Shown piece by piece: positions 5,142 through 10,582 of a stretch of 10,582 nt of DNA. Both the position numbers and the translations under genes were made by a program. Origin of the DNA: DAOUBA01 sp034432855 (GTDB lineage: Bacteria > Chloroflexota > Anaerolineae > B4-G1). The notes beneath the pieces were generated by a model. That model saw only the letters and a list, made by a program, of their open reading frames with translations. It had not been told where the DNA came from and searched no databases. The number at the start of each line of letters is the position of its first letter. Positions within the stretch are counted from its first letter, which is position 1. The DNA lies in NCBI GenBank assembly GCA_034432855.1, contig DAOUBA010000198.1:1-10582 (forward strand), in the 5' to 3' direction.

Positions 5142-6821
5142 ATGGCCCGCTCGCCCATCCGCCACGTCCGGCATTTCCAGCGCTATCGTGAGATTGCCCA
5201 GGTCTTTATCCGCCACGGCTTCGGCGAACTGCTCGGGACGCTGGAATTGCTGCCCTATCTCTCGTTGCCCCGGAAACTCTTGCGCCGCGGGCAGGCGGTC
5301 ACCCCACACCTGAGCGCGCCGGAGCGACTGCGCCTGGCGCTGGAAGAACTGGGCCCCACCTTCGTCAAACTGGGGCAGGTGTTGAGCACACGCCCTGACC
5401 TGCTCCCCACTGCGTATGTTGCGGAATTGGCCAAACTGCAGGATACTGTCCCTCCAGTGGAGTGGCAACCAATCCGAGCGCAGATCGAGGATGAACTGGG
5501 TACATCGCTGGAAGAACTGTTCGCCGAGTTTGAAGCGGCTCCCATCGCTGCTGCCTCGCTCTCCCAGGTGCACGCCGCCGTCCTGCATAGCGGCGAACGT
5601 GTCGTGGTCAAAGTGCAGCGACCCGTCATTCAAGCCATCATCGAAACCGACCTGGAGATTCTGTTCGACCTGGCGCGGTTGCTCCAGGCACGCACGCCGC
5701 TGGGGGAACTCTACAACCTGCCGGAACTGGCCGAGGAGTTTGCCACCACGTTGCGCGCCGAATTGGACTTTTACCGCGAAGGCAGCAACGCCGATCGCTT
5801 CCGGGCCAACTTTTCCGGTGAACGCTACCTGTATATCCCCAAGGTTTATTGGGACTATACCACACATCGTGTGTTGGTGCTGGAGCGCGTCAGCGGTATC
5901 AAGATTGACGACGTCCAGGCACTGGACGCAGCAGGCTATGACCGCCGCCGCATCGCGCTCCACGCCGCCAACATGGTTGTCAAAGAGATACTGGAGGATG
6001 GCTTCTTCCATGCCGATCCGCACCCCGGCAACTTTGTCATCCTGCCGGGCGAGGTCATCGGTGCGATGGATTTCGGCATGGTGGGCCATCTGAGTCGTCG
6101 GACGCGTTCCGACCTGATCAGGCTCTACGTCGCTGCCGTCCAGGTGGACGAGGATGGCATCGTGGATCAACTGGTGAGCCTCGGGGCAGTCAGCGGCGAT
6201 GTAGATCGCGTGAGGTTGCGGCGGGATGTGGCGCGGCTGATCCGCAGGTATCATGGCTTGCCGCTGGGAGCGATCCGCGCCCGCGAGGTCATCGAGGAAG
6301 CCATGCCGATCGCTTTCCGTCATCACCTGCACCTGCCCTCGGAACTGTGGCTGGTGGGCAAGACGCTGGCCATGATGGAGGGCGTAGCGTTGAAATTGGC
6401 GCCCGATTTTGACGTGTTTGCCGTCTCTGAACCCTACATCCGGCGCTTTACGTGGCAGATGGCTTCGCCGCGCGAATGGGGCCCGCCGCTGGTCAAAGGG
6501 ATTGGCGATTGGGCGGAACTGTTGGGCCTTCTGCCACGCGTAGGCGTGCAACTGCTCGCTCGTGCCGAACGCGGGGAACTGGAGATGACGATCAGGCACA
6601 AGGAATTGAGCCAGGCGCTGGTACGGCTGGACCGGTTGACCAGCCGCCTCTCGCTGAGCGTGCTGCTGGCCGCACTCATCGTTGGGTTGGCGATCCTCGT
6701 TCCAGCCTTCAATCTGGGTGCGCACTTTGGGCTGGCGACGATTCTGGTGGTTGCGGGCTTCGTCCTGGCAAGCCTGGTGGGATTGTGGCTCATTATCTCT
6801 ATATGGCGTGTGCGCAAGTAG
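5142..6821 (+). CDS. ubiB: UbiB/ABC1 (ADCK) family atypical kinase-like membrane protein
   Basis: UbiB-type proteins support quinone biosynthesis at the membrane through an atypical kinase fold with ATPase activity. The 559-residue product shows the family signatures in order: KxGQ motif KLGQ (76-79) followed by STRPDLLP, the alanine-rich loop AAAS (136-139) replacing the usual P-loop, the ATP-site Lys157 (VVVKVQRP), ERVSGIK (248-254), the catalytic HADPHPGN (290-297) and the metal-binding DFGM (310-313). The C-terminus has two membrane helices, about 506-527 and 529-555, as in bacterial UbiB. No quinone biosynthesis gene is adjacent. If the host is Chloroflexota the quinone would probably be menaquinone, so the role could be menaquinone-related or a broader lipid role. 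The ATG at 5142 follows AGGTGAGG (5123-5130), itself the edge of a G-rich repeat. All catalytic motifs are intact. Confidence 0.93.
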   Translation: MARSPIRHVRHFQRYREIAQVFIRHGFGELLGTLELLPYLSLPRKLLRRGQAVTPHLSAPERLRLALEELGPTFVKLGQVLSTRPDLLPTAYVAELAKLQDTVPPVEWQPIRAQIEDELGTSLEELFAEFEAAPIAAASLSQVHAAVLHSGERVVVKVQRPVIQAIIETDLEILFDLARLLQARTPLGELYNLPELAEEFATTLRAELDFYREGSNADRFRANFSGERYLYIPKVYWDYTTHRVLVLERVSGIKIDDVQALDAAGYDRRRIALHAANMVVKEILEDGFFHADPHPGNFVILPGEVIGAMDFGMVGHLSRRTRSDLIRLYVAAVQVDEDGIVDQLVSLGAVSGDVDRVRLRRDVARLIRRYHGLPLGAIRAREVIEEAMPIAFRHHLHLPSELWLVGKTLAMMEGVALKLAPDFDVFAVSEPYIRRFTWQMASPREWGPPLVKGIGDWAELLGLLPRVGVQLLARAERGELEMTIRHKELSQALVRLDRLTSRLSLSVLLAALIVGLAILVPAFNLGAHFGLATILVVAGFVLASLVGLWLIISIWRVRK

Positions 6822-6846
6822 GACGGGTTGCCGGTCAGTCCTATTT

Positions 6847-6932
6847 GACCTCTCCTAACTTCTCCCTCACCCTCCCCTTCCCTCCCCGTGCGGGGAGGGA
6901 AGGGGAGGGCCGGGGTGTGGATGGGTGAGGTC
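6847..6932. repeat. G-rich dispersed repeat, copy C (full palindrome)
   Basis: A perfect 19-bp inverted repeat (6870-6888 against 6891-6909; arm CCCTCCCCTTCCCTCCCCG) closes on a two-base TG spacer. The outer ends are also inverted: GACCTC (6847-6852) and GAGGTC (6927-6932). The right half matches copy A. It starts 25 bases after ubiB. With the outer terminal repeats it resembles a small palindromic mobile unit more than a simple terminator; no T tract follows. Confidence 0.75.
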
Positions 6933-6934
6933 CA

Positions 6935-6957
6935 GCGCCGCCGGTTCACGGCGGCGC
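6935..6957. repeat. GC-rich 9-bp hairpin downstream of ubiB
   Basis: GCGCCGCCG (6935-6943) and CGGCGGCGC (6949-6957) pair perfectly around the loop GTTCA. It lies between repeat copy C and the glycosyltransferase promoter. It could insulate ubiB transcription from the next operon, but the lack of a T run argues against a classical intrinsic terminator. Confidence 0.5.
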
Positions 6958-6990
6958 GGTCAATCGGTATTCGATTGGGTTGTAGGCAGA

Positions 6991-7018
6991 GCCGCGCTAT
7001 GGATTGGCACAGCGCGGC
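6991..7018. promoter_or_regulatory. Candidate operator: 8-bp inverted repeat around the -35 box
   Basis: GCCGCGCT (6991-6998) and AGCGCGGC (7011-7018) are exact inverted repeats, separated by 12 bases that include the -35 hexamer TTGGCA (7004-7009). A dimeric regulator bound here would control access of RNA polymerase to the polysaccharide operon promoter. It may also be chance in GC-rich DNA. Confidence 0.4.
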
Positions 7019-7033
7019 GCGATGTGCTATAAT
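7004..7033 (+). promoter_or_regulatory. Strong extended -10 promoter of the polysaccharide operon
   Basis: TTGGCA (7004-7009) and a consensus TATAAT (7028-7033) are 18 bases apart, and TGC (7025-7027) gives an extended -10. Transcription is predicted to start near 7040, only a few bases before the ATG at 7044, so the first gene would be leaderless or nearly so. Confidence 0.75.
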
Positions 7034-7043
7034 CCCTTCCACC

Positions 7044-8213
7044 ATGGAGGATACCGTAGAGGGTGATTTCCATGTCGCCATCAACGTGCACCTCCTTTCG
7101 GGGCGGGCCGGGTACCGCAGTGCCGGTGTGCATCAATACATCTACCACCTGCTGCGCCACCTGGGAAAGAACGGTGGTGCTTTGCGCTATACTGCCTTGC
7201 TAGGTGAAGGGACGCTCCCTCCGGGCTGCTCTGTCGCTGCACTCCGGTCCCACTGGCCCACGAACCGTGTAGCCGTGCGGGTGCTATGGGAACAATTCGC
7301 GCAACCATACGTGCTGCGCCAGATCAAGGCAGACTTGGTGCATGGGCCGGCTTTCGTTGCTCCCCTGCTCGCCCCGTGTCCGGCCGTTGTCACCATCCAC
7401 GACCTGAGTTTCATCCGCTTCCCCGCCATGTTTCGCCCCGGCAACCGGCTCTACCTGACCGTGCTGACACGGCTTTCGGCGCAGCGCGCCCGGCGGTTGA
7501 TCGCCGTCTCTGCTCACACCGCCGCCGAGACGGCGCGCCTGTTGGGGGCAGAGCCACAGCGTATTGACGTGGTCTATCACGGGGTGGCGCCGGCCTTCCG
7601 CCCACTGCCTGCCGAAGAGGTTGCCACCTTCCGTCAGCGGCAGGGGCTGCCGGAGCGATTCGTGCTCTTCGTGGGCACGCTGGAACCGCGCAAGAACCTG
7701 GTACGCCTGGTGGAGGCGTTTGCCCGTGTCCGTGACGGACAGACCCGACTCGTGCTGGCCGGTGGCAAAGGGTGGCTCTATGAAGACCTGCTCGCCAGAA
7801 TCGAGGCTCTGAACTTGAGCAAGGAAGTCATTTTCGCAGGATACGTGCCGGGCGACATGCTGCCCTGGTGGTATAATGCTGCCGTTGCCCTCGTCTATCC
7901 CTCGCTCTACGAGGGCTTTGGGCTTCCGGTGATCGAGGCGCAGGCCTGTGGTACGCCAGTGTTGACGTCGAACGTGTCTTCGTTGCCCGAAGCGGCCGGC
8001 GACGCGGCGGTTATGGTGGACCCGTATGATGTGGAGGCGTTGGCGGCGGGGCTGCACCGACTGTTAACCGATGGGGCGCTGCGGGAAGAATTGCGCGAGC
8101 GCGGCCTGGTACACGCCCAGCAGTTCTCCTGGCTGCGCACTGCGCAGGAAACAGCGCATGTCTACTGTCGCGCCATAACCAGGCCGAAAGGTTCGGAGGG
8201 AGGGAGACTGTGA
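7044..8213 (+). CDS. GT4-family glycosyltransferase
   Basis: This 389-residue cytoplasmic enzyme of the GT-B fold should transfer a sugar from a nucleotide sugar to a growing glycan with retained configuration. The N-terminal Rossmann domain starts at VAINVHLLSG (11-20), with the glycine-bearing acceptor loop SAGVHQYIYHLL, VVTIHDLSFIRFP (115-127) and LIAVSAHTA (152-160). The C-terminal donor domain shows FVGTLEPRKNL (209-219), VFAGY-type IFAGYVPG (263-270), and the EX7E motif EGFGLPVIE (290-298). The ATG at 7044 is chosen from the promoter position; it has no Shine-Dalgarno, and the ATG at 7072 is out of frame. The stop overlaps the next start by four bases (GTGA), so both genes are co-translated parts of one operon. 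Donor and acceptor cannot be told from sequence. Confidence 0.93.
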   Translation: MEDTVEGDFHVAINVHLLSGRAGYRSAGVHQYIYHLLRHLGKNGGALRYTALLGEGTLPPGCSVAALRSHWPTNRVAVRVLWEQFAQPYVLRQIKADLVHGPAFVAPLLAPCPAVVTIHDLSFIRFPAMFRPGNRLYLTVLTRLSAQRARRLIAVSAHTAAETARLLGAEPQRIDVVYHGVAPAFRPLPAEEVATFRQRQGLPERFVLFVGTLEPRKNLVRLVEAFARVRDGQTRLVLAGGKGWLYEDLLARIEALNLSKEVIFAGYVPGDMLPWWYNAAVALVYPSLYEGFGLPVIEAQACGTPVLTSNVSSLPEAAGDAAVMVDPYDVEALAAGLHRLLTDGALREELRERGLVHAQQFSWLRTAQETAHVYCRAITRPKGSEGGRL

Positions 8214-9634
8214 AATCGCGCTCGCGTGCTCCCTGGTGGGTCATCGTCTCCGATGTGCTGCTGATCAACGTCAGCATGTTGCTGGCCTATTGGGTGCGCT
8301 ATAGACTCCAGTGGTTCCGCGACGTCAGTTACCATCACCCGCTGTCGGCATACATACCGTTCAGTCTCTTGTTCACTGCGCTGATGCTGCTGACTTTCTG
8401 GATAGACCGGGTCTATCGTCAATGGCAGCGGCACTCGTGGGTGGATCAGGTGTATCACATCACCAACGCTGCCGCCAGATCTGTCGTCGTGCTCTTTGCC
8501 GTCACCTTCTTCCTGGACGTCTTCCGGCCACTTCAGTATTCCCGCGCGCTCTTCCTGCAAGTGGGAGTGATCGTCATCTTGCTGTTGAGCCTGGCTCGCC
8601 TGGCGCAGAACGCGGTTGTGGCCTGGTTACGCGCTCGGGGTGTCGGGATTGCGCGCGTGATCATCGTCGGTGCTGGCGAGGTGGGGCGTACGGTCATGCG
8701 CACCGTCGTCGCGCGCCCCGAACTGGGCTACCAGATCGTCGGCTTCGTGGACGATAATCCCCAGAAGGGTCAGACCAATATCGGCCGCTTCAAGGCCCTC
8801 GGCCCGGTGCACAACCTGCCCCGGCTGATCGAGGTAGAAGAGGTGGACGAGGTGATCATCACCCTGCCGTGGATGTACCACCGCAAGATCATGGGCATCG
8901 TGCAAGAGTGCGCCCGGCGCCAGGTGAGCGCCCGCATTGTGCCCGACCTTTTCCAGATGAGCCTCAGCCAGGTGGACGTGGACGATCTCGGCGGGGTGCC
9001 GGTGATCGGCGTGCGCGAGGTCGGGTTTGGTCGAGGAGCGTTGCTGGTCAAGCGTGGGATGGATGTCGCGGGAGCGATCGTTGGACTGACGCTGGGAGCA
9101 CCCATCCTGGGGTTGATCGCATTGGCGATCCGGCTCGATTCGCCTGGCCCGGTCATCTTTCGTCAAACGCGCGTGGGCAAGGATGGGAGGACGTTCGAGA
9201 TTCTCAAATTCCGTTCGATGCGTGAAGGTGCGGAAGAGGAACAGAGCCGGTTACTCGACATGAACGAAGCAGATGGCCTCTTCTTCAAGATACGCGACGA
9301 TCCGCGCCTGACCCGCGTGGGCCGTTTCCTGCGGCGCCACAGCCTCGACGAATTGCCGCAACTGTGGAACGTGCTGCGCGGGGAGATGAGCCTGGTCGGC
9401 CCGCGCCCTAACACTCCGACCGAAGTCAGGCGCTATACAGAGTGGCACAGGAAGCGGCTAGAAGCGCTCCCGGGGATGACAGGATTGTGGCAGGTCAGTG
9501 GCCGCAGCCTGATCAGTTTCGACGAGATGGTGCTGCTCGACATCTACTACATCGAGAACTGGTCGCCGTGGCTGGATTTGAAGATCCTGGCGCGCACAAT
9601 CCCGCAGGTGCTATTCGGGGAGGGGGCGTACTGA
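8210..9634 (+). CDS. Polyprenyl-phosphate sugar phosphotransferase (WcaJ/WbaP-type, initiates exopolysaccharide repeat units)
   Basis: This 474-residue integral membrane enzyme moves a sugar-1-phosphate from a nucleotide sugar to undecaprenyl phosphate, the first step of a lipid-linked polysaccharide. It has four predicted N-terminal membrane helices (about 8-29, 47-65, 86-105, 113-132), a Rossmann-like CoA-binding domain with VIIVGAGEVGR (150-160), then a catalytic bacterial sugar transferase domain from about 279. In that domain KRGMD, SPGPVIFRQTRVG (311-323), FEILKFRSM (329-337), the Asp380-Glu381 dyad in SLDELPQLWN, SLVGPRP (394-400) and PGMTGLWQVSGRS (421-433) are all present. The GTG start overlaps the upstream stop and has a purine-rich ribosome site (GGAGGGAGGGAG). 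Together with the GT4 gene this is the core of an exopolysaccharide or O-antigen-like pathway; no flippase or polymerase is in the window. Confidence 0.95.
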   Translation: MKSRSRAPWWVIVSDVLLINVSMLLAYWVRYRLQWFRDVSYHHPLSAYIPFSLLFTALMLLTFWIDRVYRQWQRHSWVDQVYHITNAAARSVVVLFAVTFFLDVFRPLQYSRALFLQVGVIVILLLSLARLAQNAVVAWLRARGVGIARVIIVGAGEVGRTVMRTVVARPELGYQIVGFVDDNPQKGQTNIGRFKALGPVHNLPRLIEVEEVDEVIITLPWMYHRKIMGIVQECARRQVSARIVPDLFQMSLSQVDVDDLGGVPVIGVREVGFGRGALLVKRGMDVAGAIVGLTLGAPILGLIALAIRLDSPGPVIFRQTRVGKDGRTFEILKFRSMREGAEEEQSRLLDMNEADGLFFKIRDDPRLTRVGRFLRRHSLDELPQLWNVLRGEMSLVGPRPNTPTEVRRYTEWHRKRLEALPGMTGLWQVSGRSLISFDEMVLLDIYYIENWSPWLDLKILARTIPQVLFGEGAY

Positions 9635-9661
9635 ACGCCGAGAGAGGGAAGGGGGGCATAG

Positions 9662-9838
9662 GCGCAAACTTGAGGGTTGCGCGGCCGGGGCTCGCCGCCC
9701 GTAGGGGCAGAGCGCTCTGCCCCTAAAGTTACTCGCCGCAGGCCTTCGGCCGCTGGTCGACGAAGGCCGACCTCTCGGACAGGGGCGTCAACGCAGGTTG
9801 ACGCCCCTGCACGGTTGACAGAGCACCAGGCGGCCTGG
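9662..9838. repeat. Row of palindromes in the gap after the polysaccharide operon
   Basis: Six hairpins lie almost end to end: GCGCAA/TTGCGC (9662-9682), GCGGC/GCCGC (9681-9698), a 24-bp perfect palindrome with arm TAGGGGCAGAGC (9702-9725), GGCCTTCG/CGAAGGCC (9741-9768), a 13-bp stem CAGGGGCGTCAAC with loop GCAG (9780-9809), and CCAGG/CCTGG (9826-9838). The gap 9635-9871 otherwise holds no gene I can support. It lies between converging genes, so it may act as a two-way transcription barrier, although none of the stems has a T tract. The GGGGC-rich stems look like dispersed palindromic repeats. Confidence 0.65.
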
Positions 9839-9871
9839 CCGGGAGACAAGACCTGCTGCGAGGAAAATCGC

Positions 9872-10084
9872 CTAAGGCCTCTGCCACGCGCGTAGCAACG
9901 CCCTTATCTCCCGGTGCAGAGCAGGGTTTCCTCCCAGCCAGGCCACTATCTCCTCTCGCGTCGGCTGATGCCCATTCCCTTTCCAGCGCGTGGCCATGTT
10001 CGCCACCAGTTCCAGGAATCGGCTGCGCCAGGGCTCGTCAAGGGAGAGCAAGTCTTTAGCGAGTGCCTCAGCCTCTGTTGTCAT
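9872..10084 (-). CDS. Small protein of unknown function, 70 residues
   Basis: I do not recognise the family. The product starts MTTEAEALAKDLLSLDEP and ends REIRALLRAWQRP. Two helical halves are separated by a GNGHQPTREEI linker: an acidic then hydrophobic N-terminal half (LLSLDEPWRSRFLELVANMATRW) and a C-terminal REEIVAWLGGNPALHREIRALLRAW. There is no signal peptide or membrane span. The frame is open to an ATG at 10127-10129, but I chose the ATG at 10082-10084 because GGAGAG lies four bases before it and the upstream residues look non-protein-like. It shares a strand with the RiPP leader-like gene to its right, with a MITE-like element between them. A small regulator or antitoxin-like protein is possible but not shown. 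Confidence 0.6.
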   Translation of the reverse strand: MTTEAEALAKDLLSLDEPWRSRFLELVANMATRWKGNGHQPTREEIVAWLGGNPALHREIRALLRAWQRP

Positions 10085-10162
10085 CTGTCTCTCCATAAGC
10101 CATCCCATGCAGACGCTAAAGAAGCACAACCCAGCCTTATCCTGGCCCTTGTTGTACCTTCG

Positions 10163-10312
10163 TTTGGCGTAACTATTCAGCCGGTTAAGTCACCCTCCTG
10201 GGCGCTTCACGCCGGATGACAGGCAATAGACCACCCGGCGGAGGCCGACCCTTGGCCGTAGGCCCAAAAGGGTGTGCGGGCGAGGCTCGCCCCTGAATAG
10301 TTACCCTTTGGC
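10163..10312. repeat. MITE-like element with 12-bp terminal inverted repeats and a possible 6-bp target duplication
   Basis: GTAACTATTCAG (10169-10180) and its exact complement CTGAATAGTTAC (10293-10304) bound about 136 bp. Direct copies of TTTGGC lie outside: 10163-10168, immediately before the left repeat, and 10307-10312, two bases after the right one. The interior has no open frame of note but contains stems such as GGGCGAG/CTCGCCC (10278-10292). This suggests a non-autonomous element moved by a transposase encoded elsewhere. The rest of the gap (10085-10162 and 10313-10375) holds no gene or firm promoter; a weak CGGTG/CACCG stem is at 10353-10366. Confidence 0.55.
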
Positions 10313-10375
10313 TTGAATGCCAACTTTACGAACGCCTGGCACTTCGTACCGGCGGTGACTGCACCGGGTAGCCGA

Positions 10376-10582
10376 CTATACCACGGTCATTCCCGCCCCA
10401 ACCGGCAGTGACCGGCAGAGCGCCTCGGCGAACCCCTCCAATGTGGTGGCCCGCACCGCCAATGCTGCCCGCCGCTCCATCTCCGTGAGGCCGCGAGCCG
10501 CCAGCACCTCATGGCGTTGACCGTTGAGCAGCCGCTCACGGAAAGCAGAATCGGTGAGGGCCGTCCAGATCAATTCGTCAAT
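10376..10582 (-). CDS. Os1348/NHLP-clan RiPP leader-like protein, N-terminus outside the window
   Basis: The last 68 residues are visible, starting IDELIWTALTDSAFRERLL at the window edge and ending SLPVGAGMTVV. The pattern resembles the nitrile-hydratase-like leader peptides of ribosomally made, modified peptides, especially the Os1348 family common in Chloroflexota: a short helix before LTDxxFRxxLL, a DPxxAL-like segment (NGQRHEVLAARG), LTxxExxAA, then a helix around LEGFAEALCRSL. I know this family only by pattern and no search was run. If it is a precursor, the segment after the leader is very short (about nine residues), so it may be a core peptide, a leader-only paralogue or a partner protein. 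The frame continues beyond the window, so a start cannot be chosen. No modification enzyme is seen in the window. Confidence 0.5.
   Translation of the reverse strand: MDELIWTALTDSAFRERLLNGQRHEVLAARGLTEMERRAALAVRATTLEGFAEALCRSLPVGAGMTVV

Noticed and set aside
5094..6725. Long minus-strand open frame (543 codons) opposite ubiB
   Set aside because: The UbiB motifs on the plus strand are intact in order, and the antisense translation is rich in Gln, His and Arg with no family pattern.
7072..7074. ATG at 7072 as the glycosyltransferase start
   Set aside because: It is in another frame; the gene's frame has only the ATG at 7044 close to the conserved VAINVHLL strand.
9719..9730. GCCCCTAAAGTT shared with the IS3-family terminal repeat at 102-113
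   Set aside because: A 12-base match is expected a few times by chance in a window this size, and the flanking bases do not match an IS end.
9677..9895. Plus-strand 72-codon open frame after the polysaccharide operon
   Set aside because: It is made almost wholly of palindromic repeat DNA and has no convincing ribosome site.

Overview
The window reads as a GC-rich chromosomal segment of an uncultured Chloroflexota-like bacterium (Anaerolineae are the closest match I recall). This rests on the MurA sequence type with Asp in place of the catalytic Cys, the small phasin-like coiled-coil protein, a RiPP leader-like protein of the Os1348/NHLP type, and many GC-rich palindromic repeats between genes. 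It is an inference; no 16S or ribosomal protein marker is present.

Layout. (1) 1-121: the transposase end of an IS3-family element, with terminal repeat, promoter and the first 18 codons of OrfA, all pointing out of the window. (2) 236-2335 (+): a complete EF-G-type translational GTPase, away from any str operon, so probably a paralogue. It converges on (3) 2340-3620 (-): murA, peptidoglycan precursor synthesis, with only four bases between the two stop codons. (4) 3621-3778: a cloverleaf-like palindromic repeat and half of a G-rich dispersed repeat. The half repeat supplies the last codons of (5) 3745-4650 (-): a DUF62 SAM hydrolase, which also carries an in-frame 14-bp tandem repeat. (6) 4651-4727: a compact divergent promoter region driving the SAM hydrolase leftward (apparently leaderless) and (7) a small phasin-like protein rightward (4728-5036). 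(8) 5142-6821 (+): a UbiB/ABC1 kinase-like membrane protein. G-rich palindromes lie on both sides of it. (9) 6991-7033: a strong extended -10 promoter whose -35 box lies inside an inverted repeat. It drives a two-gene polysaccharide operon: a GT4 glycosyltransferase (7044-8213) and a polyprenyl-phosphate sugar phosphotransferase (8210-9634). (10) 9635-10582: an accessory-looking stretch with a row of hairpins, a 70-residue unknown protein (-), a MITE-like element with 12-bp terminal repeats, and the C-terminal part of an Os1348/NHLP-like peptide (-).

Functional links. MurA, the glycosyltransferase and the phosphoglycosyltransferase all serve the cell envelope, and UbiB fits quinone metabolism at the membrane. 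The SAM hydrolase and phasin genes are tied only by their shared promoter region. I found no clear novel multi-gene system. The best leads are the RiPP-like protein at the right edge, the Asp-type MurA, the repeat-altered SAM hydrolase and the structured repeat families.
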